This document shows positions 1-6,796 of a stretch of 8,517 nucleotides of DNA, in pieces. Positions within the stretch are counted from its first letter, which is position 1. Each line of letters begins with the position of its first letter. Origin of the DNA: Longimicrobiales bacterium (GTDB lineage Bacteria > Gemmatimonadota > Gemmatimonadetes > Longimicrobiales > Gaopeijiaceae); contig JAKMDG010000170.1 of assembly GCA_022428035.1 (NCBI GenBank), forward strand, positions 1-8,517, given 5' to 3'. Below the pieces are notes generated by a model. It had not been told where the DNA came from, ran no database searches, and saw only the letters and a list, made by a program, of their open reading frames with translations. Position numbers and translations under genes: made by a program.

Positions 1-1
1 C

Positions 2-262
2 GAGGCGTTCGCCAAAGCACGCCAGGTCTTCCTCGCCCATCCAGGCGAGTCTCCAATCTGGCTGCAGGTCGGCCGCGACAACGGAGAGCCTGCCCCCAAG
101 CTTCGCTCGAAGACACTCAAGGCTAAGCCGGACTCCGAGACGGTCGAGGCACTTCAGGAGATCTTCGGTTCCGGCGCCGTGCGGCTCATCCGAGCGATCA
201 TCCCGGTGGTCGAAGAGGATCCGCGGGAGTTCTGGCGCAACAAGGCCCGCAACGGCGGTTAA
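2..262 (+). CDS. dnaE: DNA polymerase III subunit alpha, C-terminal fragment (partial)
   Basis: The window opens inside an open frame giving 86 residues before a TAA stop at 260-262; the start lies outside. The readable part runs from EAFAKARQVFLAHPGESP to FWRNKARNGG. The pattern of a short helix, an HPG-x-SP-I-x-L strand, a basic strand (LRSKTLKAKP) and a helix ending in a G-x-GAVRL turn matches the C-terminal domain of bacterial replicative polymerase alpha subunits (DnaE type), as I remember it from actinobacterial DnaE1. That domain lies downstream of the catalytic palm and OB fold and helps bind DNA and the clamp. No catalytic residue is in view, so the call rests on this short tail alone. 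Another protein with a similar C-terminal domain is possible. The gene is followed by a hairpin and then the aldehyde dehydrogenase gene, to which it has no obvious functional link. Confidence 0.62.
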   Translation, partial: EAFAKARQVFLAHPGESPIWLQVGRDNGEPAPKLRSKTLKAKPDSETVEALQEIFGSGAVRLIRAIIPVVEEDPREFWRNKARNGG

Positions 263-266
263 CCGG

Positions 267-289
267 CGGTCGACAATACAGGTCGACCG
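267..289 (+). terminator. Inverted repeat just after the dnaE-like stop; possible weak terminator
   Basis: A perfect 8-base inverted repeat (CGGTCGAC, 7-base loop AATACAG, GTCGACCG) begins five bases after the TAA stop. It would form a GC-rich hairpin in the transcript of the upstream gene. There is no T-run downstream, so it is not a canonical intrinsic terminator. It could act with Rho, protect the 3' end, or be an operator for the next gene. The position just after the stop favours a transcript-end role. Confidence 0.4.
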
Positions 290-433
290 AGGTGGCATTC
301 AGGATTGTGTCACCCCCGTTTCCATTCGCGTCGGGGTCGGTCGCTCCTCCCTTCCCATCCCCGATCCACACTGAGAAACTTCACCTCTGACAGATCCCGG
401 CGCCCTCGCGTCGTCACTTCGACCCCGTCGGCC

Positions 434-1993
434 ATGAACACCGAACACATTCTCCGCACCCTCGGCATCGAAGAGTCCAACCTCGGCGGCTTTGCCGGCG
501 AATGGGTTGGTTCCGGCCCGGACATCGAGGTGTTCACGCCGATCGACGGCAGCCGCCTCGGCACTGTACGTGAGGTCACGGAAGCGGAGTATGACGAGAT
601 CGTAGAGCGGGCCCACGCCGCATTCCTGGAGTGGCGAAAGCTTCCAGCCCCGAAGCGCGGCGAGATCATTCGTCAGCTCGGCAACCGGCTTCGAGAGGTG
701 AAGGCGGAGCTCGGTGCCCTGGTCACCCTGGAGATGGGCAAGATCAAGGCGGAGGGCGAGGGCGAGGTTCAGGAGATGATCGACATCTGCGATTTCGCGA
801 CGGGTCTCTCGCGTCAGCTGTACGGTCTCACGCTCGCCAGTGAGCGTGAGGATCACCACATGCGCGAGCAGTGGCATCCCCTGGGCGTAGTCGGGGTGAT
901 CAGTGCATTCAATTTTCCTGTCGCCGTCTGGAGCTGGAACGCAGCGCTCGCGGCGGTCTGTGGAGACTCGACGCTCTGGAAGCCGTCCGAGCGGACCCCC
1001 CTGACCGCAGTCGCGGTGACGAAACTCGCTGCTGGCGTCTGTCGTGAAAACGACATCGATCCGGCCATCTTCTCTCTCGCGATCGGCCATGGGGCGACGA
1101 TCGGTGAGCGTATGCTGAACGACCGCCGCGTCCCGCTCGTTTCCGCTACCGGATCATGCCGTATGGGCAGGCGGGTCGGTGAGGTGGTCGGTGCTCGGCT
1201 CGGCAAATCGATTCTGGAGCTCGGCGGCAACAACGCGATCGTCGTCACACCTCACGCCAACCTCGACCTGGCGCTTCCAGGCATCGTCTTCGGATCGGTG
1301 GGCACCGCGGGGCAGCGTTGCACCAGCACCCGCCGCATCATCGTGCATCGCACGGTTAAGGACGAGCTCGTTCGGCGCCTGATCAAGGCGTACGAGGGCG
1401 TCCGGATCGGAAACCCGCTCGCAGACGGTACCCTCATGGGCCCGCTCCTCAACGAGGAGTCCGTCAGTGCGTTCGTCGCGGCTCAGGAGAAGGTCGTCGC
1501 CGAGGGCGGTGAGATCCTCTTCGGCGGCGCGGTACTGGACGGTGACGAATACCCGGGCGGTCGTTACGTCCAGCCGTGTATCGCGTCCGCAGAAAACGGC
1601 TTCCAGATCGTGCAGGACGAGACGTTCGCGCCAATCCTGTACATCATCGAGTACGGAACGGCCGACGCTTCGCCCTCCGAAGCCATCGCGCAGATGGATG
1701 AAGCCCTGCAGATCCACAATGACGTCCCACAGGGGCTCTCTTCCTCGATCTTCACGGACAACTTCCGTGAGGCTGAGTACTTCCTGTCCCACCGTGGGTC
1801 CGATTGCGGCATCGCAAACGTGAACATCGGGACCTCGGGCGCGGAGATCGGCGGCGCATTCGGGGGCGAAAAGGACACGGGTGGTGGGCGCGAGTCTGGT
1901 TCGGATGCCTGGAAAGCGTACATGCGCCGCCAGACCAATACGGTGAACTGGAGCACGGAGCTCCCGCTGGCGCAGGGGATCTCTTTCGGTTGA
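434..1993 (+). CDS. amaB: L-aminoadipate-semialdehyde / L-piperidine-6-carboxylate dehydrogenase (ALDH7, antiquitin family)
   Basis: This 519-residue enzyme is an NAD-dependent aldehyde dehydrogenase of the ALDH7 class, which oxidises alpha-aminoadipic semialdehyde to alpha-aminoadipate in lysine degradation in the cytoplasm. All core residues are present: Asn160 in FNFP, Lys183 in LWKPSE, the GxxxxG NAD motif Gly240-Gly245, Glu262 in LELGGNNA and nucleophile Cys296 in GTAGQRCT. Glu114 (GEVQE) and Arg295 align with the two residues that bind the substrate carboxylate in human ALDH7A1. The C-terminal stretch EIGGAFGGEKDTGGGRES and the ending PLAQGISFG are nearly identical to antiquitin. The ATG at 434 is chosen because family members begin close to this point. 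The frame stays open upstream to a TTG at 305, but those 43 residues are Arg/Ser-rich and unlike the family. No clear Shine-Dalgarno precedes the ATG. No other lysine-pathway gene is adjacent. The symbol follows bacterial usage for this activity. Confidence 0.93.
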   Translation: MNTEHILRTLGIEESNLGGFAGEWVGSGPDIEVFTPIDGSRLGTVREVTEAEYDEIVERAHAAFLEWRKLPAPKRGEIIRQLGNRLREVKAELGALVTLEMGKIKAEGEGEVQEMIDICDFATGLSRQLYGLTLASEREDHHMREQWHPLGVVGVISAFNFPVAVWSWNAALAAVCGDSTLWKPSERTPLTAVAVTKLAAGVCRENDIDPAIFSLAIGHGATIGERMLNDRRVPLVSATGSCRMGRRVGEVVGARLGKSILELGGNNAIVVTPHANLDLALPGIVFGSVGTAGQRCTSTRRIIVHRTVKDELVRRLIKAYEGVRIGNPLADGTLMGPLLNEESVSAFVAAQEKVVAEGGEILFGGAVLDGDEYPGGRYVQPCIASAENGFQIVQDETFAPILYIIEYGTADASPSEAIAQMDEALQIHNDVPQGLSSSIFTDNFREAEYFLSHRGSDCGIANVNIGTSGAEIGGAFGGEKDTGGGRESGSDAWKAYMRRQTNTVNWSTELPLAQGISFG

Positions 1994-1994
1994 C

Positions 1995-2011
1995 CCCGGA
2001 GGTGCTCCGGG
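1995..2011. terminator. Hairpin in the gap between convergent genes; possible bidirectional terminator
   Basis: A perfect 6-base GC-rich stem (CCCGGA, loop GGTGC, TCCGGG) starts two bases after the dehydrogenase stop, in the 61-base gap before the end of the convergent DUF4340 gene. It has no T-run on either strand, so it could only be a weak or Rho-assisted terminator. Its place between two converging genes is the main support. Confidence 0.4.
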
Positions 2012-2054
2012 TCGATCGCATGACTGCGGACACAGCTCCGCTCTGAGGAATGGG

Positions 2055-2966
2055 TTACGACCCCGGCGTGACATTCGCCCGTGAGGGCGCCAGGCGATCA
2101 GCTCTGAACGAAGACACGCTGTAGAGGAAGTCCTCGAGAGCCGTGCGTGCCCATCGGTCTCCTTCGCCCTCTCCGAGGGTGACGGTCGCAAGGGCTTCCC
2201 CGTCTGCCGAGCGTGCGATCGTCACCGTCGCCTCCGGCAGGTTTGCGATCGAATCTCCTTCGGACAGGAATCCCGTAGCCATCAGATTCGCCAGTTCGCT
2301 GAGAATGCCCTGAACCGCATCCGTATCGGCGTCACCTCCGCTCGACAGCACCCAGGTACTGTCCCTGCGCAAGAGCGTGTACCCTGCGGCTGTGCCCGCG
2401 ACCTCGATTGCGTGGACAGTGGTGGTGTCCACCGCAGCCATCGAGCGGTCTCGCCAGGCGTCCTCAGAACGCGTGGCGTGTCCCCGAAGATCTGCGTCTA
2501 GCAGATACACGTCATCACGGTCCGGCAGACGAAGATACGCCGAACCGAACTGTCGCCCGGCGTGCCCCAGCAGAAACGTCCGATCGGTACCGTGTGCGGT
2601 CATGGTCACCGCCACAGCGGAATCGACCGAGACACCCATCCGAGCGTGGTTCGCCGGATTACTCGCCGTGAGGTCTCCGACCTGCAGATCTCGGAGCGCA
2701 TCGCTGAACCGGGCGATCATGACTGGATCCGCAGGATAGCCGTTGACCTGCCAACCTCCTGGCTCCCGGGTCAGTGCCACTTCTTCACCCCTGTACACGA
2801 AGGACGCGGACTCCAGTTCACCCGTACCCAGCCCGTCAAAGAGCCCTGTGACCTCGCCGGGCGCCTCGATTGAACCCGAGCCAGGCTCCACGAGGTTCGT
2901 CAGGACCCAGATAGCGACCATCACGGCAAAGGCCCCCACCAGCTGCTTCAGCACGCGCTCCGTCAT
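2055..2966 (-). CDS. Membrane-anchored DUF4340 domain protein, third gene of a Gld-like ABC exporter operon
   Basis: The 303-residue protein has one N-terminal hydrophobic segment (about residues 9-25, no lipobox) followed by a long extracytoplasmic region. That region shows the DUF4340 pattern: a W-x-VNG-x-PAD helix unit at 72-95, NPANHARMGVS at 103-113, a T-F-LLG-x-AG strand and a Y-x-R-L-x-DRDDVYLL strand pair at 144-156. The W-x-V plus helix unit appears again around 205-233 (WVLSSGGDADTDAVQGILSE), suggesting two related halves. DUF4340 proteins are commonly encoded beside GldG-like ABC transporter components; their biochemical role is not established. The start overlaps the stop of the permease gene by four bases (ATGA), and GAGG lies seven bases upstream, so translation is probably coupled. 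It is the last gene of the operon and converges on the dehydrogenase gene. Confidence 0.82.
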   Translation of the reverse strand: MTERVLKQLVGAFAVMVAIWVLTNLVEPGSGSIEAPGEVTGLFDGLGTGELESASFVYRGEEVALTREPGGWQVNGYPADPVMIARFSDALRDLQVGDLTASNPANHARMGVSVDSAVAVTMTAHGTDRTFLLGHAGRQFGSAYLRLPDRDDVYLLDADLRGHATRSEDAWRDRSMAAVDTTTVHAIEVAGTAAGYTLLRRDSTWVLSSGGDADTDAVQGILSELANLMATGFLSEGDSIANLPEATVTIARSADGEALATVTLGEGEGDRWARTALEDFLYSVSSFRADRLAPSRANVTPGS

Positions 2967-5185
2967 GAGACAACCTCACCCCAGCGGAGCTCGGCTCGCC
3001 GGCGACGTCCGGTCACACGAGCTGCACCAATCAGAACGAAGAGCAACGGGACACCGACCAGATTGCCCCATTTCAGAACATTACGGACCGAGTCGGACTC
3101 GAAGACCAGGCTCGGAGGGGTCCGGTTCTTCGAGCGTATGCTGATGAGTGCCTCGTCCTGGGCAAGCCAGTCGATCGCGTTCGCCAGGAACAGCAGGTTT
3201 CCCGGGTTCGACTGCATGTAGTTGGGTTCGGTGAAGGAGGCGTCTCCAACCACGATCATGCGGCCACGGTCGTCCCCCTCCTCAGGTAGGACCGCCACAG
3301 CAACGGCGCGCACACCAAGTTCGTCTGGTTCGAAGATCCAGTCCTGATCCGGCATGATCGGTGCATTCAGAGGGCTGATGGCCGCACTTTCGGTCGTCTG
3401 CCACAGTGGTGACACGCCGGCGGCCTCGACACCCACGGTGATGGCAGAAGCCCATCCGAGCGTGAGCGCATTGAGCCCGTTTGTGATCGGATGGTCACCA
3501 GCAGGGAGCGCAATCGGCCACAGTGGATACGGTGAGATCACGCTGAAGAGCCCGCGCTGTCCAAGCGAGACGCGTTCACTGGACGCCATGTCCGCGACCA
3601 ACCCCGGCTCGATCGTGATGCCTCGTTCCTCCACCAACGGGCTCAGCCCTGACATGGCTGGCATCGGCATCGGGGACTGTGGGTTCAGCACGATCGGCTC
3701 CATCAGCATGAGCGTCGCGCCGCCGGCTTCAATGAAGTCTCGAACGCGGATCAGCGCGGCACGATCGAGCGGCTGGGTAGCTCCGGCCAGAACCAGCACT
3801 TCGGTCGAGTCCGACGAGATCGCAGCAGCAGAATCGCCCGCAATGTCCACGTTCCGCAGGTTGTATCGATCTGCCAACGACTCCGGGAGGCCTGGGATCT
3901 GAGTCGAGGTCTTCGCGCCGTACCCGCTCACGAAGCCCACCCCGGCCCGCTCCGCAGTAGTCATGCGATAAATATGGGAAGCGAGACGGAACTCCAGGTC
4001 GTCCGTCCGCTGGATGATCGGCATGACCTCGTTCTCGTCGGCATAGACCACGGCCAGGCCATAGTAACCCTGACGGACCTCGAAATTGTCGTCACGCAGG
4101 ACGTTGAACTCGACGGGAAAGACGCCCAGCTGCGCAGCCTCGCTAGCAATATCCTCATCCCGTTCGGGATCGAGATCCGAAACGAGCAGATTGCCGTTCG
4201 ACGCACGCTTCATATCAGCCAGCAGGTCCCGCACGTCACGTAGCTGGAGTTGGACTTCCGGGGGCAGTTCGCTGGAGGCGAACAGCTTGACCTGCACGAT
4301 ATCGTCCAGATCACCGAGCAGATCACGCGTTCCCGAGGAGAGCGTGTACAGGTTTTCGCTGGTCAGATCGAGTCGCCCACGGACCCTCGCGCTCACCAGA
4401 TTGAGGACGATCACCAGCCCGACGATCACCGCGGAACCAATCCGAAGGCGACCGAACTCCGGCCGTACCCGACTCAGCCGTTCCGACCGCACGGCCATGA
4501 GCGCCAGGGAGAGAAAGACGCCCGCCATCGAAACGAAATACAACACGTCCCGAAGGTCGATCACCCCTCGTGCGACATTCTCGAAATGACTGAGCACGCT
4601 GAGTTGAGCGATCCCACCTGCCACGTAGGGTGGCAGGCCGATCTGTACGATCGGAAGACCGATCAGGAACAGAAAAAACGCCGCAGCCGACCCGACGATG
4701 AACGCGGTGATCTGATTTCGAGTGATACTCGACGCCCACACCCCAAGCGCAGTCAGCTGTCCCGCGAGGAGCGAGGCTCCGATGTACTGCGCGAGCACGA
4801 TCCCGGGATCGGCCTCCGACACCCAGAGGATTCCGAATGCAGTCGGAGCGGTGCCTGCCAGGGCGAGGAGCACGAACGCCCACACGCCCAGAAACTTGCC
4901 GATGACCAGTTGAGACTCGGTGATCGGTTGTGCCATGAGCCAGTCGAGCGTCTTACCGCGACGTTCTTCGGCCAGGCTCCGCATCGTCGCAGCGGGGATG
5001 AAGACCGCGAACAGGATCGGGAGCAGATCGAAGATCGGTCGGAGCGACGCAACCTGCATTGCGTACATGGTCCGAAACGCGAGAAAAAGTGAAATCGCGA
5101 GAAAGGCCACGATCAGCACGTAGGCTGTGGATTGGTCGAGGTACCCGCGAAGTTCGCGTCGAGCGACCGTCAGGATGCCATGCAT
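2963..5185 (-). CDS. ABC-2 permease fused to a GldG-like extracytoplasmic domain (GldF-GldG fusion)
   Basis: This 740-residue protein joins two parts that in gliding Bacteroidetes are separate proteins, GldF and GldG. The N-terminal part resembles ABC-2 permeases: an amphipathic start (VARRELRGYLDQST), then about six hydrophobic segments near residues 21-38, 52-68, 96-120, 130-150, 158-182 and 212-232, with the typical loop LAEERRGKTLDWLMAQPIT at 71-89. Another helix at about 248-266 leads into the GldG-like part, which opens with RLDLTSENLYTLSSGT and contains VEFNVLRDDN, a Rossmann-like VLVLAGATQPLD and the family-typical MIVVGDASF near 643-651 with NLLFLANAIDWLA at 663-675. A last helix near 703-722 returns to the cytoplasm with a basic RRRRAELRWGE tail. 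The ATG at 5185 overlaps the ATPase stop by one base (TGATG), with GAGG seven bases upstream; a GTG one codon earlier (5188) is possible but badly spaced. The exported substrate is unknown. Confidence 0.87.
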   Translation of the reverse strand: MHGILTVARRELRGYLDQSTAYVLIVAFLAISLFLAFRTMYAMQVASLRPIFDLLPILFAVFIPAATMRSLAEERRGKTLDWLMAQPITESQLVIGKFLGVWAFVLLALAGTAPTAFGILWVSEADPGIVLAQYIGASLLAGQLTALGVWASSITRNQITAFIVGSAAAFFLFLIGLPIVQIGLPPYVAGGIAQLSVLSHFENVARGVIDLRDVLYFVSMAGVFLSLALMAVRSERLSRVRPEFGRLRIGSAVIVGLVIVLNLVSARVRGRLDLTSENLYTLSSGTRDLLGDLDDIVQVKLFASSELPPEVQLQLRDVRDLLADMKRASNGNLLVSDLDPERDEDIASEAAQLGVFPVEFNVLRDDNFEVRQGYYGLAVVYADENEVMPIIQRTDDLEFRLASHIYRMTTAERAGVGFVSGYGAKTSTQIPGLPESLADRYNLRNVDIAGDSAAAISSDSTEVLVLAGATQPLDRAALIRVRDFIEAGGATLMLMEPIVLNPQSPMPMPAMSGLSPLVEERGITIEPGLVADMASSERVSLGQRGLFSVISPYPLWPIALPAGDHPITNGLNALTLGWASAITVGVEAAGVSPLWQTTESAAISPLNAPIMPDQDWIFEPDELGVRAVAVAVLPEEGDDRGRMIVVGDASFTEPNYMQSNPGNLLFLANAIDWLAQDEALISIRSKNRTPPSLVFESDSVRNVLKWGNLVGVPLLFVLIGAARVTGRRRRAELRWGEVVS

Positions 5186-6117
5186 CACGACACCTCTTCG
5201 TCTGACGTGAGATCCCGGAAGAGCTGTTCCAGACTCACCTTCTCACGATGCAGCTCCCACAGCGTCCAGCCCCGATCCTGTGCGATCCGGAAAATTTCCG
5301 GTCGAAGCTCGAGCGCATCAAGCGAATCTAGATGCACCCGGGTCCGACCCTCGATGGATTCAGCGGTATGCCCGGAAACGCCCTCGAGTTCCGAAAGTGC
5401 ATCGACAACGCCGTCGCCCTGAACCTCTACGAGATATCGCGCGCCACCGCTGCGGTTCGCGATCAGGGCCTGCACCTCGCCTTCGGCGGCGAGCCGCCCC
5501 CGGCGAAGAATCACGAGCCGCGAGCACGTCGCCTCCACCTCCTGCATGACGTGCGTGCTGAGGAGTACGGTCCGCTCACGCCCGAGGGAGTTCACGAGCC
5601 GCCGGATTTCGACGCGCTGATTCGGATCCAGACCCTCGGTCGGCTCGTCGAGGATCAGGACCTCGGGCCGATGAAGGATGGCCGCCGCCAGACCGATCCG
5701 CTGCCGATAGCCCTTCGAGCACTCGCCGATGGGGCGGTAGAAGACGGATGCGATGTCCGTTTCGTCTACCGCATCCGAGATCCCCGATCGAGCGTCCGCA
5801 AGCGGGAGATCCCTGAGCTCACTCACGTACTCCAGATATTCCGCTACGAGCATCTCGTCATAGAGCGGATTCGCCTCAGGCAGGTACCCGACCCTTCGCT
5901 TTGCACCGATTGAGTCGTCAGCGATCAAGGCGCCGTCGAAGAGCACGTTGCCTTCGTCCGGCTGCAAGGTCCCGGTGATCATCTTCATCGTCGTGGACTT
6001 GCCAGCCCCATTCGGGCCCAGGAAGCCGACGACCTCTCCGCGCGCGACCTCGAAGCTGAGGTCGTCCACCGCGAGAACGTCTCCGTAGCGTTTCGTTACG
6101 CCTTCGACCGTGATCAT
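5185..6117 (-). CDS. ABC transporter ATP-binding protein, GldA-like
   Basis: The 310-residue protein is the ATPase of the exporter. It has Walker A GPNGAGKST at 34-42 (Lys40), the Q-loop region GYLPEANPLY at 77-86, signature CSKGYRQR at 133-140, Walker B LILDEP at 154-159 with Glu158 as likely catalytic base, a D-loop GLDP at 162-165 and the switch His189 in LSTHVMQEVEA. GYLPE-x-NPLY and SKGYRQR-x-GLA closely match GldA of Flavobacterium. About 100 residues follow the ATPase core, as is usual in this subgroup. The first signature residue is Cys where GldA has Leu, an oddity that need not impair function. The ATG at 6117 has a strong GAGGAG (6123-6128) five bases upstream. It is the first gene of the three-gene operon, and its stop overlaps the permease start. 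It acts at the inner face of the membrane with the fused permease. Gliding motility should not be inferred, since this family occurs in many non-gliding bacteria. Confidence 0.93.
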   Translation of the reverse strand: MITVEGVTKRYGDVLAVDDLSFEVARGEVVGFLGPNGAGKSTTMKMITGTLQPDEGNVLFDGALIADDSIGAKRRVGYLPEANPLYDEMLVAEYLEYVSELRDLPLADARSGISDAVDETDIASVFYRPIGECSKGYRQRIGLAAAILHRPEVLILDEPTEGLDPNQRVEIRRLVNSLGRERTVLLSTHVMQEVEATCSRLVILRRGRLAAEGEVQALIANRSGGARYLVEVQGDGVVDALSELEGVSGHTAESIEGRTRVHLDSLDALELRPEIFRIAQDRGWTLWELHREKVSLEQLFRDLTSDEEVS

Positions 6118-6122
6118 TCCAA

Positions 6123-6128
6123 CTCCTC
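6123..6128 (-). promoter_or_regulatory. Strong ribosome binding site of the ABC ATPase gene
   Basis: On the minus strand GAGGAG lies five bases before the ATG at 6117. It fixes the start of the ATPase and comes directly after the T-rich tract of the upstream hairpin. Confidence 0.8.
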
Positions 6129-6165
6129 AAAAGAAAACACCACGTCGGGCCGTTGCTCGACGTGG
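6129..6165 (-). terminator. Terminator-like hairpin with T-rich tail in the leader of the ABC operon
   Basis: Read on the minus strand, an 8-base perfect stem (CCACGTCG, 10-base loop AGCAACGGCC, CGACGTGG) is followed at once by TGTTTTCTTTT and then by the GAGGAG ribosome binding site. GC-rich stem plus T-run is the layout of an intrinsic terminator. It lies between the predicted operon promoter and the first gene, so it may attenuate operon transcription. It may instead stop antisense transcription coming from the minus-strand genes on the right. The T-run is on the minus strand only, so it is not a terminator for plus-strand transcription. Confidence 0.5.
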
Positions 6166-6240
6166 CGCTTGCGTGAGGGACCACGAACAGGGATCTGCGC
6201 GGCCAGTCGAGCACGAGCTCTTCAAGTTGCGAACGCCACG

Positions 6241-6269
6241 ATTGTACAGGGGACCAGCAAGCATGTCCA
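6241..6269 (-). promoter_or_regulatory. Predicted sigma-70-type promoter of the ABC exporter operon
   Basis: On the minus strand TGGACA (6264-6269, 5 of 6 matches to TTGACA) is separated by exactly 17 bases from TACAAT (6241-6246, 5 of 6 matches to TATAAT). Transcription would start near 6234 and give a leader of about 115 bases ahead of the ATPase start at 6117. Match quality and spacing are good for such GC-rich DNA; no experimental evidence is implied. Confidence 0.6.
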
Positions 6270-6400
6270 CCGAATTCCCATGCACTCCAGGCGTCCGGTC
6301 CCCCGCGACGGATACTGCGTCTAGTGCACGGTTGCGTACAACGCGAGACTTCGAGAGGAGCCAGGTCGGGCTCGGGGATGGGGTGTCTATGCGAACGGGT

Positions 6401-6405
6401 GGAGG
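6401..6405 (+). promoter_or_regulatory. Ribosome binding site of the small membrane protein gene
   Basis: GGAGG stands six bases before the ATG at 6412. This near-ideal site is the best evidence that the small open frame is a real gene and fixes its start. Confidence 0.75.
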
Positions 6406-6411
6406 AACGAT

Positions 6412-6726
6412 ATGGGACCGGAACTCTGGGTCACCGTTGGGGCGGTCTTCGTCGCAGGCGGTGCGATCGGTTCTGCCGGCACACTACTCACCCAGTTCCT
6501 GTTCAAACGAATCGACCTCGGGCCTCCCACCCGACATCAGATCGACGCCGAGGAACGGCGCGCCATCGCACGTGAGGTCGCCGAACTCCATAAGCATCTG
6601 CGGAACATGGACGCCCGGCTGGACTTCACGGAGCAGCTGCTGGATGGAGGTATTCCTCTGGCCCCACCGCCGACACGCCTTCCCGCTCCAGAGGTACGGC
6701 TCCCCGACGACGCGTACAACGACTGA
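6412..6726 (+). CDS. Small single-pass membrane protein with coiled coil, function unknown (PspB-like layout)
   Basis: I do not recognise this 104-residue protein as a named family. It has one hydrophobic, Gly/Ala-rich helix at about residues 6-30, then a short basic turn and a charged helix at about 43-78 (AEERRAIAREVAELHKHL onward to RLDFTEQLL) with heptad-like spacing, so a coiled coil is likely. A Pro-rich tail (82-98) and an acidic end (PDDAYND) follow. Few starting residues precede the helix, consistent with a cytoplasmic coiled coil. The order of helix, basic segment and coiled coil resembles the phage-shock protein PspB, whose coiled coil ends in a similar LESILD-like stretch, but this protein is longer and no psp gene is nearby, so homology is only a guess. 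A strong GGAGG precedes the start. It is divergent from the ABC operon, convergent with the next gene, and appears to be transcribed alone. Confidence 0.72.
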   Translation: MGPELWVTVGAVFVAGGAIGSAGTLLTQFLFKRIDLGPPTRHQIDAEERRAIAREVAELHKHLRNMDARLDFTEQLLDGGIPLAPPPTRLPAPEVRLPDDAYND

Positions 6727-6741
6727 GATACACGGGTAAGA

Positions 6742-6777
6742 CGAACCCCCAATCCGAGCCGACGGATCAGGGGTTCG
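6742..6777. terminator. Compound hairpin between convergent genes; likely bidirectional terminator
   Basis: An outer 8-base stem (CGAACCCC with GGGGTTCG) encloses a 2-by-2 internal loop, an inner 5-base stem (ATCCG with CGGAT) and a 6-base loop. It sits in the 70-base gap between the ends of the small membrane protein gene and the helix-turn-helix gene. Neither side has a good T-run, but stem length and position between converging genes support a transcript-end function for both. Confidence 0.6.
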
Positions 6778-6796
6778 GGAACCTCGTGATCAGACC

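Larger units (their letters stand above)
6118..6411. other. Divergent intergenic region between the ABC operon and the small membrane protein gene
   Basis: The 294 bases hold the minus-strand promoter, leader hairpin and ribosome binding site listed separately. The part from about 6270 to 6400 precedes the plus-strand gene; apart from its ribosome binding site I find no convincing promoter, operator or small gene there. Open frames crossing the region on either strand continue from shadow frames of neighbouring genes and look non-coding. Confidence 0.6.

Noticed and set aside
305..433. A 43-codon N-terminal extension of the aldehyde dehydrogenase from a TTG codon
   Set aside because: The extension is Arg/Ser-rich, unlike a targeting peptide or any ALDH7 start; homologs begin near the ATG at 434.
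299..1090. A 263-codon minus-strand open frame over the start of the aldehyde dehydrogenase
   Set aside because: Same reason: a shadow frame with unstructured composition, no ribosome binding site and no recognisable motif.
1154..2191. A 345-codon open frame on the minus strand opposite the aldehyde dehydrogenase
   Set aside because: It is antisense to a gene with complete family motifs, its predicted product is Arg-rich and matches nothing, and long antisense frames are expected in GC-rich coding DNA.
4250..5092. A 280-codon plus-strand open frame opposite the permease
   Set aside because: The translation is full of charged residues with no hydrophobic core and lies opposite a clear membrane protein gene; it is a complement artefact.
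6161..6240. Antiterminator pairing between 6229-6240 and 6161-6172 (11 of 12 positions pair on the minus strand, counting one G-U), overlapping the terminator-like stem
   Set aside because: It looks like attenuator geometry, but the predicted start near 6234 leaves half of the upstream arm out of the transcript. It could matter only for RNA started farther upstream.
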